The notes: a model not told the origin generated them from the letters alone. Shown: positions 8,995 to 17,566, counted from the stretch's first letter. The stretch: 42,919 bases of DNA from Bauldia litoralis (GCA_945882315.1 CAMCWB010000033.1:1-42919); one strand, 5' to 3'. A program made the numbers and translations.

Positions 8995-10647
8995 CTACCG
9001 TCCGACCCAGCCGCCATGCACCGGATGCTGCGAGGCGATGAATTCGAGGAATGCCGGACGCTTCCTTTCATTCTCGGCGAGTGCCCGCTTCAGCGCCGGC
9101 ATCACTTCGGACGGCTCCGTCACCGTCTCGCTGTGCCAGCCCATCGCCTTTGCCATCGCCGCCGTCGACACATCCGGATAGGCGGAGACGACATAGGTGT
9201 AGGGGTCGTGCCCGGCGCCCCAGAAGCCCGGCCCGTAGCCGGCATAGCCGCCATTGGCGATATGGATCGTGGTGACGCCGATCTTGTAGCGCGACACCGA
9301 TTCAAAGGTGCCCATCATGTAGCCGACGCCGGCATCGCCGGTGACGTTGACGCATTGGCGGTCGGGAAAGGCGAGCTTCGCGGCGATGGCGGCGGGCAGG
9401 CTGAAGCCCAGCGTCGAAACGTTGCCCCAGCCCATGTAGCCGCGCGGGATTTCGGCCTGGTAGACCGTGCTCGTCTGGTCGCGGGTCGTGCCGGAGTCGG
9501 CCGTCACGAACGAGTTCTGCGGATCGAGCACTTTCTGCAATTCGCCGAAGACCCGATAGGGATTGATCGGCTTCTCGTCCGATTCCAGCCACGGCCAGTA
9601 TTTGTCCCAGAACGCGCCGCGTCCGGCGGCGAGTTCGTCGAGAAGAGACTGGTTCTTCGGCACACCGCCGGTCTGCGCGGCGACCTCGGCGATCAGCGCA
9701 GCAAGCGTCAGCTTGGCATCGCCGATGACGGCATGATGCGTCTCGAAGCTGCGGTTGATGTCGAGCGCATCGATGTTGCACTGGACGATCGTCTTCTTGT
9801 GCGCGTCGGGGATGGCGTGGCTGAAGCGGTTCGGGAAGAGGCTCGTGCCGATGCCGAAGACGAGGTCGCAATCGATCAGCCGCTGGTTGGCGAGCGAGCC
9901 TCGCGCCCCCAGCGACAGCGGATGGCTGTCCGGAATCGCGCTCTTGGCTTTCAGCGAGGTCAGGACCGGCACCTGCGTCGCCTCGGCGAAGCGGACGAGC
10001 TCCGCCGTCGCCCGCGCATAATGCACGCCCTCGCCCGCATAGATCAGCGGCCGCTTGGCGGCGAGCAGCGCCTTCACCGCAGCCTTGACGTCGTCGGGAT
10101 CGGGACCGGAACGCCAGCCCTTCACCGGCCGGTAGGGATGCTCGTCCTCGTCATACTCGCCGAGGTCGCGCGGCAGGATCAGGAGCACCGGCCCGGGCCG
10201 GCCGGTGCGCATCAGCGTATAGGCGCGGCGGACATAGTCCGGCACAAGCTCGGCGCGATCGATCTTGCCGACCCATTTAGTGACCGGCCGCAGCGCCTCC
10301 GCCATGTCGAAATGGGTGTGGCGGCTGCCGCCCTGGCCGACGCCCTCGGTGATGATCAGCACCGGCGAGGAATCCTCCCAGGCCTGGGCGATTGCGCCGA
10401 AGGCCATCTGGATGCCGGCCGCGTTGAGGTTGGCCATGACCGTGCAGACGCCGATCTGGCGACCCGAAGTGACGCGCGAGGTCGCATCGGCGATCGCCAC
10501 GGCGTGGCGCTCCTCGCCCACCATGATCATGGGCATGCCCTCTTCGCCGAGCGCATTGTTGACGTGGTTGGTCGGATAGCAGGAGACCCAGGAGACGCCC
10601 TCCTTGCGGAGCGCGCGCACGAGTCCGTTGGCGGCCTTGACCTTCAT
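8995..10647 (-). CDS. Thiamine diphosphate-dependent enzyme, acetolactate-synthase-like
   Basis: A 550-residue member of the acetolactate synthase/pyruvate oxidase superfamily: N-terminal pyrimidine-binding domain with the catalytic Glu in VGEERHAVAIAD (Glu45/46), a central domain from about 190, and a C-terminal pyrophosphate-binding domain whose metal motif runs from GDAG (437-440) to Asn465 in IHIANGG. ATG 10647 follows a GGGGGG ribosome site. The substrate cannot be read from the sequence; relatives include acetolactate synthase, oxalyl-CoA decarboxylase, benzoylformate decarboxylase and sulfoacetaldehyde acetyltransferase. No small regulatory subunit is nearby, which argues against a biosynthetic acetolactate synthase. 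It is transcribed away from a solute-binding protein gene, suggesting shared control and a role in using the imported compound. Confidence 0.85.
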   Translation of the reverse strand: MKVKAANGLVRALRKEGVSWVSCYPTNHVNNALGEEGMPMIMVGEERHAVAIADATSRVTSGRQIGVCTVMANLNAAGIQMAFGAIAQAWEDSSPVLIITEGVGQGGSRHTHFDMAEALRPVTKWVGKIDRAELVPDYVRRAYTLMRTGRPGPVLLILPRDLGEYDEDEHPYRPVKGWRSGPDPDDVKAAVKALLAAKRPLIYAGEGVHYARATAELVRFAEATQVPVLTSLKAKSAIPDSHPLSLGARGSLANQRLIDCDLVFGIGTSLFPNRFSHAIPDAHKKTIVQCNIDALDINRSFETHHAVIGDAKLTLAALIAEVAAQTGGVPKNQSLLDELAAGRGAFWDKYWPWLESDEKPINPYRVFGELQKVLDPQNSFVTADSGTTRDQTSTVYQAEIPRGYMGWGNVSTLGFSLPAAIAAKLAFPDRQCVNVTGDAGVGYMMGTFESVSRYKIGVTTIHIANGGYAGYGPGFWGAGHDPYTYVVSAYPDVSTAAMAKAMGWHSETVTEPSEVMPALKRALAENERKRPAFLEFIASQHPVHGGWVGR

Positions 10648-10949
10648 CGTTCCCCCCAAGCGTCCCTCGTGCGGGCTCTATTGGCGGCCACGCTTCCGAC
10701 GGGGACGATGCAATCATAGGCCCGAACGCGGCCCGGCGAAAATCAGCCCTTCGCGGGCAAGGTGACAGAAAAAGTAAATGCAGAGCCAAGCAACGCAATT
10801 TTGTGTTGCAGCGAAGTATACAATCGTATTTGTCAGACTTATATAAGTGTCCGACAAATGCTGCCCCAGCAATTGCCTTGCCGCCAACTTTCTCCTGTGA
10901 ATAGATAAGAAGACCGGCCGAATGGGCCGGGTTACTTGGGAGGAACACA
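10648..10949. promoter_or_regulatory. Divergent promoter region between ThDP enzyme and SBP1
   Basis: About 300 bases without a gene. It is more AT-rich than its surroundings from about 10790 to 10905. A long imperfect palindrome lies at 10828-10859. A possible promoter for the rightward gene is GTATAC (10816-10821) and TTATAT (10839-10844) with 17 bases between, so the palindrome would cover the -10 element. The SBP1 ribosome site GGGAGG lies just before its ATG. Confidence 0.55.
10828..10859. promoter_or_regulatory. Paired operator-like palindrome, possible GntR site
   Basis: Left arm ATTTGTCAGAC and right arm GTCCGACAAAT are inverted copies with one mismatch around an AT-rich centre (TTATATAAGT). 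Each arm resembles the FadR-subfamily GntR box TNGTNNNACNA with one fixed base off (TTGTCAGACTT at 10830-10840; GTGTCCGACAA at 10847-10857). The position over a likely -10 element suggests repression. The regulator is not identified. Confidence 0.45.
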
Positions 10950-12005
10950 ATGAAACTGTCGTTACATTTGGCGAGCATTATGTCCGCCGCGCTGGCTTTC
11001 GGCGCCACGGCGCAGGCACAAGAACTCAAAGAGATTAAATTCCTGTCGTCGAATGACGGCTCGTGCTCGGTCTATCCGCAGTTCGCCATGCAAGCCTTCG
11101 GATATCTCGAGAAGGAAGGCTACAAGCTGACGCTGCTCTCCTCGGACACGTCCGTCCCCTATGTCGCCTTTCTCTCGAATGGCGATGCCGATGTCTCGAT
11201 GCTTGACGCCAGCGAAACCCTGACCGCCCGCGCTCAGGGCCAGGACGTCAAGGTCGTCTACGAGACACACCAGTTCGCGCCGGAAGGCATCGTCGTTCTC
11301 GCCGACAGCCCGATCAAGGATCTGAAAGAGCTGAAAGGCAAGACGGTCGGCCTCGCCGAGCAGCCCGACGAGATCACCACCCAGATCGCACTCGATACGG
11401 TCGGCCTCACGCTCGCCGACGTCACCACCTTCGTCGTCGGCAACAAGGGCCCGGTCATGGCCGCCGCGTTGCGCGACAAGACGATCGATGCCTTCGCCGG
11501 CGGTTCGTCCGACCGCGCCGCGATCGAAGCCCAGGGTGTTGTGTTCCGCAACATCACGCCGGACGCGATCTCGCGTAACCCGGGCAACTCGCTCGTCGTC
11601 TGGGGCCCGACCCTGGAAGAGAAGCGTCCGATGATCCAGGCCATGGTCCGCGCCTGGGCTGCCGCGCAGGCTGCCGGCCCGCTCGACATCAAGGCGGTTG
11701 CCGCTGCTTGCCGCGAATACATTCCGGAGCAGTTCGAGAATATCGATATGGGCATCAAGATGATCAGCTACTCGGCCTACACCACGCAGCTCCGCCGCAC
11801 CTTCAACGCCGGCGACCTGCAGCCCGATGTCTGGTCCTCGATCCAGCCGGCCTACATCAAGGCGGGCGTGATCACGGCCGAAGTCGATCCCTCGACCTTC
11901 CTCGACACGTCTTTCCAGAAGGGCATCCGTGAGATCACCACGGAATATGTCAAGGAAGGCATCAATAAGTGGAAGGCGGATCACCCGGACAAGTTGATCA
12001 ACTAG
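10950..12005 (+). CDS. Periplasmic solute-binding protein, NitT/TauT (NMT1-like) type, SBP1
   Basis: A 351-residue protein with a Sec signal peptide (cut probably after AQA, about residue 23) and a two-lobed NMT1/ThiY-like binding fold: GYLEKEGYKL, SDTSVPYVAFLSNGDADV, HQFAPEGIVVL, ELKGKTVGLA and the family-marking stretch ALRDKTIDAFAGG. ATG 10950 follows GGGAGG at a good distance. Proteins of this kind deliver small organic compounds (taurine, nitrate, pyrimidine precursors, aromatic acids) to an ABC importer, but no permease or ATPase gene is nearby. It is clearly related to the proteins at 16499-17566 and 23460-24533. Ligand unknown; the divergent ThDP enzyme may act on it. Confidence 0.9.
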   Translation: MKLSLHLASIMSAALAFGATAQAQELKEIKFLSSNDGSCSVYPQFAMQAFGYLEKEGYKLTLLSSDTSVPYVAFLSNGDADVSMLDASETLTARAQGQDVKVVYETHQFAPEGIVVLADSPIKDLKELKGKTVGLAEQPDEITTQIALDTVGLTLADVTTFVVGNKGPVMAAALRDKTIDAFAGGSSDRAAIEAQGVVFRNITPDAISRNPGNSLVVWGPTLEEKRPMIQAMVRAWAAAQAAGPLDIKAVAAACREYIPEQFENIDMGIKMISYSAYTTQLRRTFNAGDLQPDVWSSIQPAYIKAGVITAEVDPSTFLDTSFQKGIREITTEYVKEGINKWKADHPDKLIN

Positions 12006-12016
12006 CCGACAGAAAT

Positions 12017-12043
12017 CGGAGGGGCGCCCTCGGCGCTCCTCCG
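12017..12043. terminator. Hairpin after SBP1
   Basis: CGGAGGGGCGCC and GGCGCTCCTCCG form a 12-bp stem with one mismatch and a CTC loop, 12 bases after the SBP1 stop. No T tract follows. It sits between SBP1 and the convergent transglycosylase gene and could serve both. Confidence 0.5.
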
Positions 12044-12078
12044 TCTCGGCTGCGACACGGCCGACGCACGCGATCCGT

Positions 12079-13011
12079 TCAGTTCTTGAAGACGACGCAC
12101 GGCGCCGATGCGGCGCGCAGCTCCTTGCAGAATGCCGTCGCCTGGTCGCGGCTCTCAGCCGGAATGCGAACCAGGAACAGCGGCGCCGGCCCCCGGCTGC
12201 GATTGACCTGGCGCACGACCATCGGCTTTTTGCCGCCGATGACCTTCGGGTGCCGCCCTTCGAGATCCCTGTAGTTGCCGAGCGCCTTGTCCAGCGAGAA
12301 GTTGCCTGCCACCTGCGCCCCCCACGGCGCCCAGTCCGCCTGCGCGATCGCCTCCAGCCGCTCGGAGCCGGCGCCCGGCTCGGCAAGAAGCGCCGCCAGT
12401 TCGAGGCAGTCTCTGTCGACCGCAGGGCCGGGCAGGATCCCCCGTGGATAGCGGTTGGGATCGAAGATCGTCCACTCCTCTGCGGCACGGCCGGTGACGA
12501 TCATGACATAGGCGCGGGTCTCTCCCGGCAGCCCGCGCGCGCCGGCAAGCCAGTCTGCGAGACGCTGCTCGCCGGCATTATAGGCAATCGCCGCAAATCC
12601 CTGATTGCCGAAACGCCTGGAGAGCTCGGCAAGATATTCGGCGGAAGCCGGAAGCGCTTGCTGCGGATCGAACGGGTCGGCAAGCCCGCGCAAGGCGGCT
12701 GTCCCCGGCATGAACTGCGCGATGCCCTGCGCGCCCTTGGGGCTGATCGCATGCGAGCGAAACCGGCTCTCCTACCATACCAGCCGCGTGAAGAAATCGA
12801 CCGGGATGCCATGCGTCCGCGCCGCCTGGTCGATCAGTTCGCAGACCGTTGGCGATTTCTCGCCTGCCGCGGCGCCCGCGCCCCCCTCCGTCGCCTCGCT
12901 CGTTGCGGCATCGGTTCCCGGCGACGCACCGCCGCTCGTCTGGGCAACCGCCGGCAACGATACGGCAAGCCAAGCGAACACCAGACCGAAACGCCGCAAC
13001 CGCTTCGTCAT
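12079..13011 (-). pseudogene. Lytic murein transglycosylase with premature TAG before the catalytic Glu
   Basis: ATG 13011 (GGGACGAG ahead) opens a secreted protein with a signal peptide ending near AVAQ. The SLT domain begins CELIDQAARTHGIPVDFF and continues TRLVW, then TAG at 12772-12774, then in the same frame ESRFRSHAISPKGAQGIAQF. Family members read WQESRF here, so a CAG-to-TAG change before the catalytic glutamate is the simplest explanation. The rest of the domain (FMPGTA, AYNAGEQRL) and a C-terminal region resembling a SPOR-like tail (FLVRIPAESRDQATAF) stay open to 12079. Intact, the 310-residue protein would cleave peptidoglycan glycan strands in the periplasm. As written only about 80 residues are made from the first start. 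Confidence 0.85.
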
Positions 13012-13110
13012 GCGAACTCGTCCCGCATCCATCCGCCTCCACTGTGCGCGCCCCGTATCCTCGCTGTGACGCCGATCACTGCGAGGCGAAGGAGCCTCCG
13101 CTAGGTTCAT

Positions 13111-13245
13111 ATGGACGAAACGAAAGGAAAGACCATGACGCTCGACACCGCCCGTAGCATGTTGTTTCTCTCCATGCAGCGCCCGACCATGCGGACGACG
13201 CGCTCCCGCAACTGGATGATGACCGCGCTCCGCCTCGGCAAGTGA
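13111..13245 (+). CDS. Small basic ORF, hypothetical
   Basis: A 44-codon frame starting at ATG 13111, or 36 codons from ATG 13135, which has AAAGGAAAG eight or so bases ahead. The product is Arg/Met-rich (MQRPTMRTTRSRNWMM) with no membrane segment. It lies in the 425-base stretch between the transglycosylase start and the SH3 protein. I do not recognise it; the ribosome site is the only support. Confidence 0.3.
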   Translation: MDETKGKTMTLDTARSMLFLSMQRPTMRTTRSRNWMMTALRLGK

Positions 13246-13469
13246 CGCCGAGGCCGAGGCATTTGTGCCGAATGACGTCGTCCTTCGAAGACGGGCGCAA
13301 CATCAGATGAAGCACCCCGCCGGCGCTCCCCCAACGGAAATTTTACGCTTCTGCGCCTTCACGTCGCGATTCCGCCGCTCCCTATCGGCAGACGGACGCC
13401 GACTGTAGTAGAGTCGCCACAGCGGGCGTCAGTTTCATGACGCGTCGCATCCAGCGGGAGATGCGCCCC

Positions 13470-14735
13470 ATGCGATTCGGGTCGATTTTCATTGCGCTCT
13501 GCCTGTTGATGGCCGGCCTCCCCGCCGCAGAGGCGCAGACGCGATCCGAGCGCGTCCAGTTCGCCCGCGGCGCCAGCGATACGACGGTGCGCGGCGCCGT
13601 TCGCGGCTATGAGACCGTCAGCTATTTTCTCGGCGCCTCCGCAGGCCAGCGCATGGTGCTGGATTTCCAGACCGACAATCCGAGCGCCTATTTCAACGTC
13701 ACGGCGCCGGGCATGCAGGACGCCATCTTCATCGGCGCGACGACCGGCAACCGCTTCGATGCGATGGTGCCGTCGAGCGGCGACTACGTCGTCACCGTCT
13801 ACCTGATGCGTAATGCGGCGCGCCGGGACGAGACCTCGAATTACTACCTCACCCTCGCAGTCTATGGACGCGCGCCGCCGCCACCGCCCGTCGCCGGTCC
13901 GCCGCCGCGGCCGGACGGCGCCGGCTTCTGGGAAGTGGCGGGCCTCACGCCCGGCGACACGCTCAATCTTCGCGAACAGCCGTCCACCCAGAGCATGGTT
14001 CTCCTGAAATTCTATCCGGGCCAGATCCTTCGCGATCTCGGCTGCGCGATGGCGGGCGGCCAGCAATGGTGCCAGGTCCAGGCGCCGGACTGGAGCAGCC
14101 CGAAAGGCTGGGTTGCCGGCCGCTATCTTCGCAAGGCGCTTGCGCCCCCGGGCTTCGGCGGCCCGCCTTCGGCCGGTTATCCGCCACCCGGCCCCGGTTA
14201 TCCGCCGATCACCTATCCGCCGCCGGTGCGCCCGCCGGTCGCCGGACCGGTGCGCAGCGCCAAATGCCGCCAGGACAGCACGCTGTGCACCTCGGAAGCC
14301 GCCCGGCTTTGCGGCGGCTCCTACCGCGTCATCGACAGCGAAAGCCATGCCGGCGGCCTCATCAGCGACGCGCTGCCCGGCCCCTTCGCCTGGTACGCGA
14401 TGACCTATGTGTGCGGCCCCTCCGACGGCCGCTATCCGACCTTCGCCTTCCGCGGGCCGCCGCTGCAGTTTCCCGGCATCGGCTTTCCGGGTGGCGGTGG
14501 CGGCGGCGCCCAGTCGGTCAAGGTCAGCGAGATGCCGCGTTTTTGCCGCGGCGAGGCGGCCGCAAAATTCAAGGTGCGGCCGCAGAACATCGTCACGCAA
14601 TCTGCCGACCGCAGGGACAATGGAGACTATGTCGTCCGCGGCCGCTATCCCGCCAGGCAGATGAAGATGCAGCCCTTCACCTGCGAGTTCGACAAGCGTC
14701 GCGTCTTCAAGCGCGTCAGGGCCGTTTCCAACTAG
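13470..14735 (+). CDS. Secreted SH3-domain protein
   Basis: From ATG 13470 (GGGAG nine bases ahead) the 421-residue product starts with a clean Sec signal peptide ending AEAQ. An N-terminal domain (YFLGASAGQRMVLDFQ, SGDYVVTVYL) resembles bacterial pre-peptidase/inhibitor-like beta domains. A proline-rich linker leads to an SH3b-type domain (LNLREQPSTQSMVLLKF, GWVAGRYLRK), then a second proline-rich stretch and a cysteine-containing C-terminal region (CRQDSTLCTSEAARLC, FCRGEAAAKF). SH3b domains usually bind cell-wall peptides, so a periplasmic envelope role is likely. The upstream ATG at 13437 is in frame but has no ribosome site and would spoil the signal peptide. Confidence 0.8.
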   Translation: MRFGSIFIALCLLMAGLPAAEAQTRSERVQFARGASDTTVRGAVRGYETVSYFLGASAGQRMVLDFQTDNPSAYFNVTAPGMQDAIFIGATTGNRFDAMVPSSGDYVVTVYLMRNAARRDETSNYYLTLAVYGRAPPPPPVAGPPPRPDGAGFWEVAGLTPGDTLNLREQPSTQSMVLLKFYPGQILRDLGCAMAGGQQWCQVQAPDWSSPKGWVAGRYLRKALAPPGFGGPPSAGYPPPGPGYPPITYPPPVRPPVAGPVRSAKCRQDSTLCTSEAARLCGGSYRVIDSESHAGGLISDALPGPFAWYAMTYVCGPSDGRYPTFAFRGPPLQFPGIGFPGGGGGGAQSVKVSEMPRFCRGEAAAKFKVRPQNIVTQSADRRDNGDYVVRGRYPARQMKMQPFTCEFDKRRVFKRVRAVSN

Positions 14736-14750
14736 CGGTGCTCTCCGTGT

Positions 14751-14936
14751 TCAATCGGCGAGTATGCGGACCAGTTGATTTGTCCGGCTGAGGCGGCGTG
14801 CCAGTATCGCGGCAATGCTGCGATGAAACTCCAGCGCCGCCTGCGGTGCCTCGGCCTGAAGCCGCGCAAGTGCATCCCGCGTAAATCTCCACGCGACCAG
14901 CCGTTTCTCGCTCACGCTCTCGGACTGAGCCTCGTC
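14751..14936 (-). pseudogene. Remnant: C-terminal tail with cyclic-nucleotide-binding look (SulP-like)
   Basis: On the minus strand a frame ending in TGA at 14751-14753 reads FTRDALARLQAEAPQ, then LEFHRSIAAILARRLSRTN, then LVRIL. This matches the C-terminal helices of cNMP-binding domains fused to SulP sulfate-type transporters. Nothing upstream continues it, so it is an orphaned 3' end of about 60 codons. Confidence 0.5.
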
Positions 14937-15020
14937 GGGCTACGCTCGAATTTGTTCGGCGCGCACTCGAGGCAGCTGGCATCAAGTTCATCGCGCCAAC
15001 GGCGGCGGTGAAGGCGGCTT
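14937..15020 (+). pseudogene. Remnant: tail of an XRE-family regulator
   Basis: The plus strand reads ATLEFVRRALEAAGIKFIA and a +1 frame then gives ANGGGEGG. Together these mirror the usual XRE/Cro-like short regulator ending (LEAAGVEFI...NGGGPGV). It is a fragment of about 28 codons joined to the SulP-like tail in opposite orientation; only the pattern supports it. Confidence 0.35.
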
Positions 15021-15323
15021 AAGAAGGCCAGCCCATAGGGCTGATAGAGCTCTGAATACGCACAGGCGAAGCCCGCACGCGGACCAGCCATCCCGGCGCT
15101 CACTCTACCGCGCTCTCAATGTCCACGCCTCGCAGATTTCGCTAAAGGGGCCATAGAGGCAAGCCCCGGCAATACCAGTAAACCGCTGCCTCTGTCCTCG
15201 ATGGGAAGAGGCAGCGGAAGGCTAGAGCATGATCCGTTTCAATTGAATCGGATCACGCTCTAGATTCCTTGGATTTCCGCAATGTCGGACGGAAAACCGG
15301 TTTCCACTTTTCCTGACATTGCT
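15021..15323. repeat. Non-coding stretch with two hairpins and a Rhizobiales-type palindrome
   Basis: No gene is seen. CCGCTGCCTCT (15183-15193) pairs perfectly with AGAGGCAGCGG (15207-15217). CTAGAGCATGATCCG (15222-15236) pairs with CGGATCACGCTCTAG (15249-15263) with one mismatch, followed by GGAAAACCGGTTTCCACTTT and GCTCTAGAGC. The latter block is a well-known kind of dispersed intergenic repeat in Rhizobiales. The first hairpin could end transcription of the oxidoreductase that stops at 15324. Confidence 0.6.
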
Positions 15324-16382
15324 CTAGAGCGCGACCGGCTTGCCGATCTTGGCCGATTTGTCGGCGGCCATGGTCAGCGCCAGCACGGTGCGGGCCTGCT
15401 CGCCGGTGCAGAGGCCGACGCCGCCCATGCCGAGGGCATGGCGGATGAAGGCATCGGTCTCTTCCTTCATCGGACCGAAGAATTCGCCGAGCAGGAAATC
15501 GCCGGGCATGGCCGAGCCGAGGAAGGCGACGTCGACATTGTATTGCGGCGTGTAGGGGCACGGGATCGGATCGCCGGGAACCAGCACGACATCGCGGTGC
15601 GCGTCGTCGATGTTGAGCGAGCCGGTTGTGCCCTGGAGGTCGATCTCCATCGTCGCCGTATAGGCCGGCCAATGACGCGGCTGCAGCCAGCTCGTGCCGA
15701 TCGTGGCGACGCTGCCGTCGTCGAAGGTCACGATCATCCACTGGCTGTCGTCGCGATTGTAGGGCGCGAAGACCTTGCGCGTCGCCTTGGCGTAGACCTC
15801 GACCGGCTTCTTGCCCTCCATGTACCAGAGGATCAGGTCGACCATGTAGGTGCCGGTGTTGATCGACGGCGTCGTGTTGGGCGAGCGGCTGGCGACGGCC
15901 TCGCCCACGGCGCGCGTCACGTAGATCTTGCCCAGCGCCATGACGATGTCGCCGAGCTGGCCGGTGACGGCAGCGTGCTTGGCCTGGAGGAAGCGCTTCC
16001 GGTAGCGCTGCGTATAACCGATGAAGACGCCGGCGCCGTTGCCGCCCGCCTTGGCGATGATGTCGTCGGCCTCGTCGAGCGTAAGCACGAAGGGCTTCTC
16101 GATCAGGACCGGCTTGCCGAGTTCGGCGGCGAGCGCGGCGGCGGCGTGATGGTTCTCCTCGTCGGTCGAGACGATGACCGCGCCGACGCGATCGTCCGAG
16201 ATCGCCTTGCGGAAATCGGAGGTGGCGAGGTCGGCCTTGGACGACTTCGCCAGCTTGTCGAGCTTGTCGGGAACGATGTCGCAGACGGCGAGAAAGTTCA
16301 CCTGCGGAATCTGATGGCAGGAATGCGCCCGGAGGGTTCCGATACCCCCTGCCCCGATGACGGCGACGCCGGTTTCCTTCAT
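15324..16382 (-). CDS. Gfo/Idh/MocA-family NAD(P)-dependent oxidoreductase
   Basis: A 352-residue cytoplasmic dehydrogenase with an N-terminal Rossmann fold (GAGGIG at 10-15), the family motif EKP at 95-97 and a C-terminal alpha/beta domain with the histidine/aspartate-containing strand region (INTGTYMVDLILWYM). The family oxidises or reduces sugars, inositols and related polyols; the substrate cannot be told here. It follows SBP2 on the same strand, but a hairpin at 16459-16487 separates them, so it may be transcribed separately. Length and motifs look complete. Confidence 0.88.
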   Translation of the reverse strand: MKETGVAVIGAGGIGTLRAHSCHQIPQVNFLAVCDIVPDKLDKLAKSSKADLATSDFRKAISDDRVGAVIVSTDEENHHAAAALAAELGKPVLIEKPFVLTLDEADDIIAKAGGNGAGVFIGYTQRYRKRFLQAKHAAVTGQLGDIVMALGKIYVTRAVGEAVASRSPNTTPSINTGTYMVDLILWYMEGKKPVEVYAKATRKVFAPYNRDDSQWMIVTFDDGSVATIGTSWLQPRHWPAYTATMEIDLQGTTGSLNIDDAHRDVVLVPGDPIPCPYTPQYNVDVAFLGSAMPGDFLLGEFFGPMKEETDAFIRHALGMGGVGLCTGEQARTVLALTMAADKSAKIGKPVAL

Positions 16383-16458
16383 TGTCTCGTTTCTCTTTCG
16401 CTAGGTTGGCAATCTATGGCGCGCGACTTTGCAAGAGACCGGCGGCCACCCCCGGTGA

Positions 16459-16487
16459 AATGCCCGGCCCGCTGAGGACCGGGCATT
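16459..16487 (-). terminator. Hairpin after SBP2
   Basis: AATGCCCGG (16459-16467) and CCGGGCATT (16479-16487) form a perfect 9-bp stem with an 11-base loop, starting 12 bases after the SBP2 stop on the minus strand. A likely terminator between SBP2 and the Gfo/Idh gene. Confidence 0.6.
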
Positions 16488-16498
16488 ACGTTGCTGGT

Positions 16499-17566
16499 CT
16501 AAGGCAGCATTGCCGCCTGGTTGGCGTCACGCCACTTGATCAGCCCTTCCTTGACCTCCGCCGTGGTGAAGTCGTTTGCCCCGGCAATGAAGGAATCGTC
16601 GAGGAATTTCGCCGGATCGATTTCGGCGGGAGCCTCGCCCAGACGCACCAGCGTCGGCTGGATACGGCTCCAAACATCCGGCTGCAGCTCGCCGAAATTC
16701 TTCGTGCGCGACAATTGCGTGATGTAGATGCTCTGGTCGAGGAGCTTGTGGCCCGAGGCCTCGTCTTCCCATTGCTCGGGCACCACCTTGCGGCAGACCG
16801 ACTTGACGATCTTGGTGTTGACCACCGCCGCAAGCTGCGCCTTCGCCCAGGCGCGCAGGAAGCCTTCGATCTGCGGCCGCTTCTCTTCCTTCGTCGCGTT
16901 CCACACGGCGAAGGAGTTGGCCGGGTTCTCGTTGACTTCGGGCGGCGTGATGTTGCGGATCTCGATGCCGGCCGCCTCGATGCCGGCGCGGTCGCTCTGG
17001 CCGCCCGCAAAGGCGTCGATGGTCTTATCGCGAAGCGCCTTCGCCATGACCGGGCCAGAATCGCCGACGACCACCGTGGTCACGTCGTCGATCTTGAGGC
17101 CGACGCTTTCGAGTGCGATCGTCGTGGTGATCACGTCGCGGTCGCTGGCCAGGCCGATGATCTTGCCCTTGAGCTCGCCGAGGCCGCGCACCGGGCTGTC
17201 CTTGACCACGACGATGCCTTCCGGCGCGAACTGATAGGCCTCGTAGACCACCGAGGCCGCAATCCCCTCATTCGCCATCTGCAGCACCTGCGCCGAATCG
17301 AGCATAACGATGTCGGCATCGCCATTCTGCAGGAAGGCGATGTAGGGAACCGTCGTCGCGGACGCCAGCAACTCGACGTCGAGGCCTTCGTCCTTATAGA
17401 AGCCGAGCTCCTCCGCCACATGCTGCGCGAAGATCGAGCAGGCGGTGTTGTTGGCGGTCAGCACCTTGAACGGCTTCAGGTCCTGGGCGGAGGCGATTGA
17501 CGCGGCGGCGAGCGTAGCGAACCCTGCCGTTGTGGCAATTAGGTACTTGAAGATTGGCGATGTCAT
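16499..17566 (-). CDS. Periplasmic solute-binding protein, NitT/TauT (NMT1-like) type, SBP2
   Basis: From ATG 17566 (AAGGGAG ten bases ahead) the 355-residue product has a signal peptide ending near ASAQ, then the same fold as SBP1: GFYKDEGLDVELL, ATTVPYIAFLQNGDADI, YQFAPEGIVVV, LKGKIIGLASDRD and ALRDKTIDAFAGG. The frame extends upstream to 17626, but that would bury the signal peptide. It follows the flavin reductase on the same strand with a 96-base gap. No permease or ATPase gene is close. Of the three binding proteins, the SDRD and GDSG motifs make SBP2 look closer to SBP3 than to SBP1. Ligand unknown. Confidence 0.9.
   Translation of the reverse strand: MTSPIFKYLIATTAGFATLAAASIASAQDLKPFKVLTANNTACSIFAQHVAEELGFYKDEGLDVELLASATTVPYIAFLQNGDADIVMLDSAQVLQMANEGIAASVVYEAYQFAPEGIVVVKDSPVRGLGELKGKIIGLASDRDVITTTIALESVGLKIDDVTTVVVGDSGPVMAKALRDKTIDAFAGGQSDRAGIEAAGIEIRNITPPEVNENPANSFAVWNATKEEKRPQIEGFLRAWAKAQLAAVVNTKIVKSVCRKVVPEQWEDEASGHKLLDQSIYITQLSRTKNFGELQPDVWSRIQPTLVRLGEAPAEIDPAKFLDDSFIAGANDFTTAEVKEGLIKWRDANQAAMLP

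Noticed and set aside
8995-10647. Biosynthetic acetolactate synthase (ilvB/ilvI)
   Set aside because: No small subunit gene follows, the neighbours are transport and aldehyde genes, and the motifs do not single out that reaction.
8938-10719. Very long open frame on the plus strand opposite the ThDP enzyme gene, and similar ones opposite other genes (e.g. 19251-20768, 6725-8869)
   Set aside because: These are mirror frames caused by high GC at third codon positions. Their translations are Arg/Asp/Gly-rich, have no domain features, and overlap genes with clear family motifs.
13011-13110. Longer N-terminus of the lytic transglycosylase
   Set aside because: The extra residues come before a normal signal peptide and have no ribosome site, whereas ATG 13011 does.
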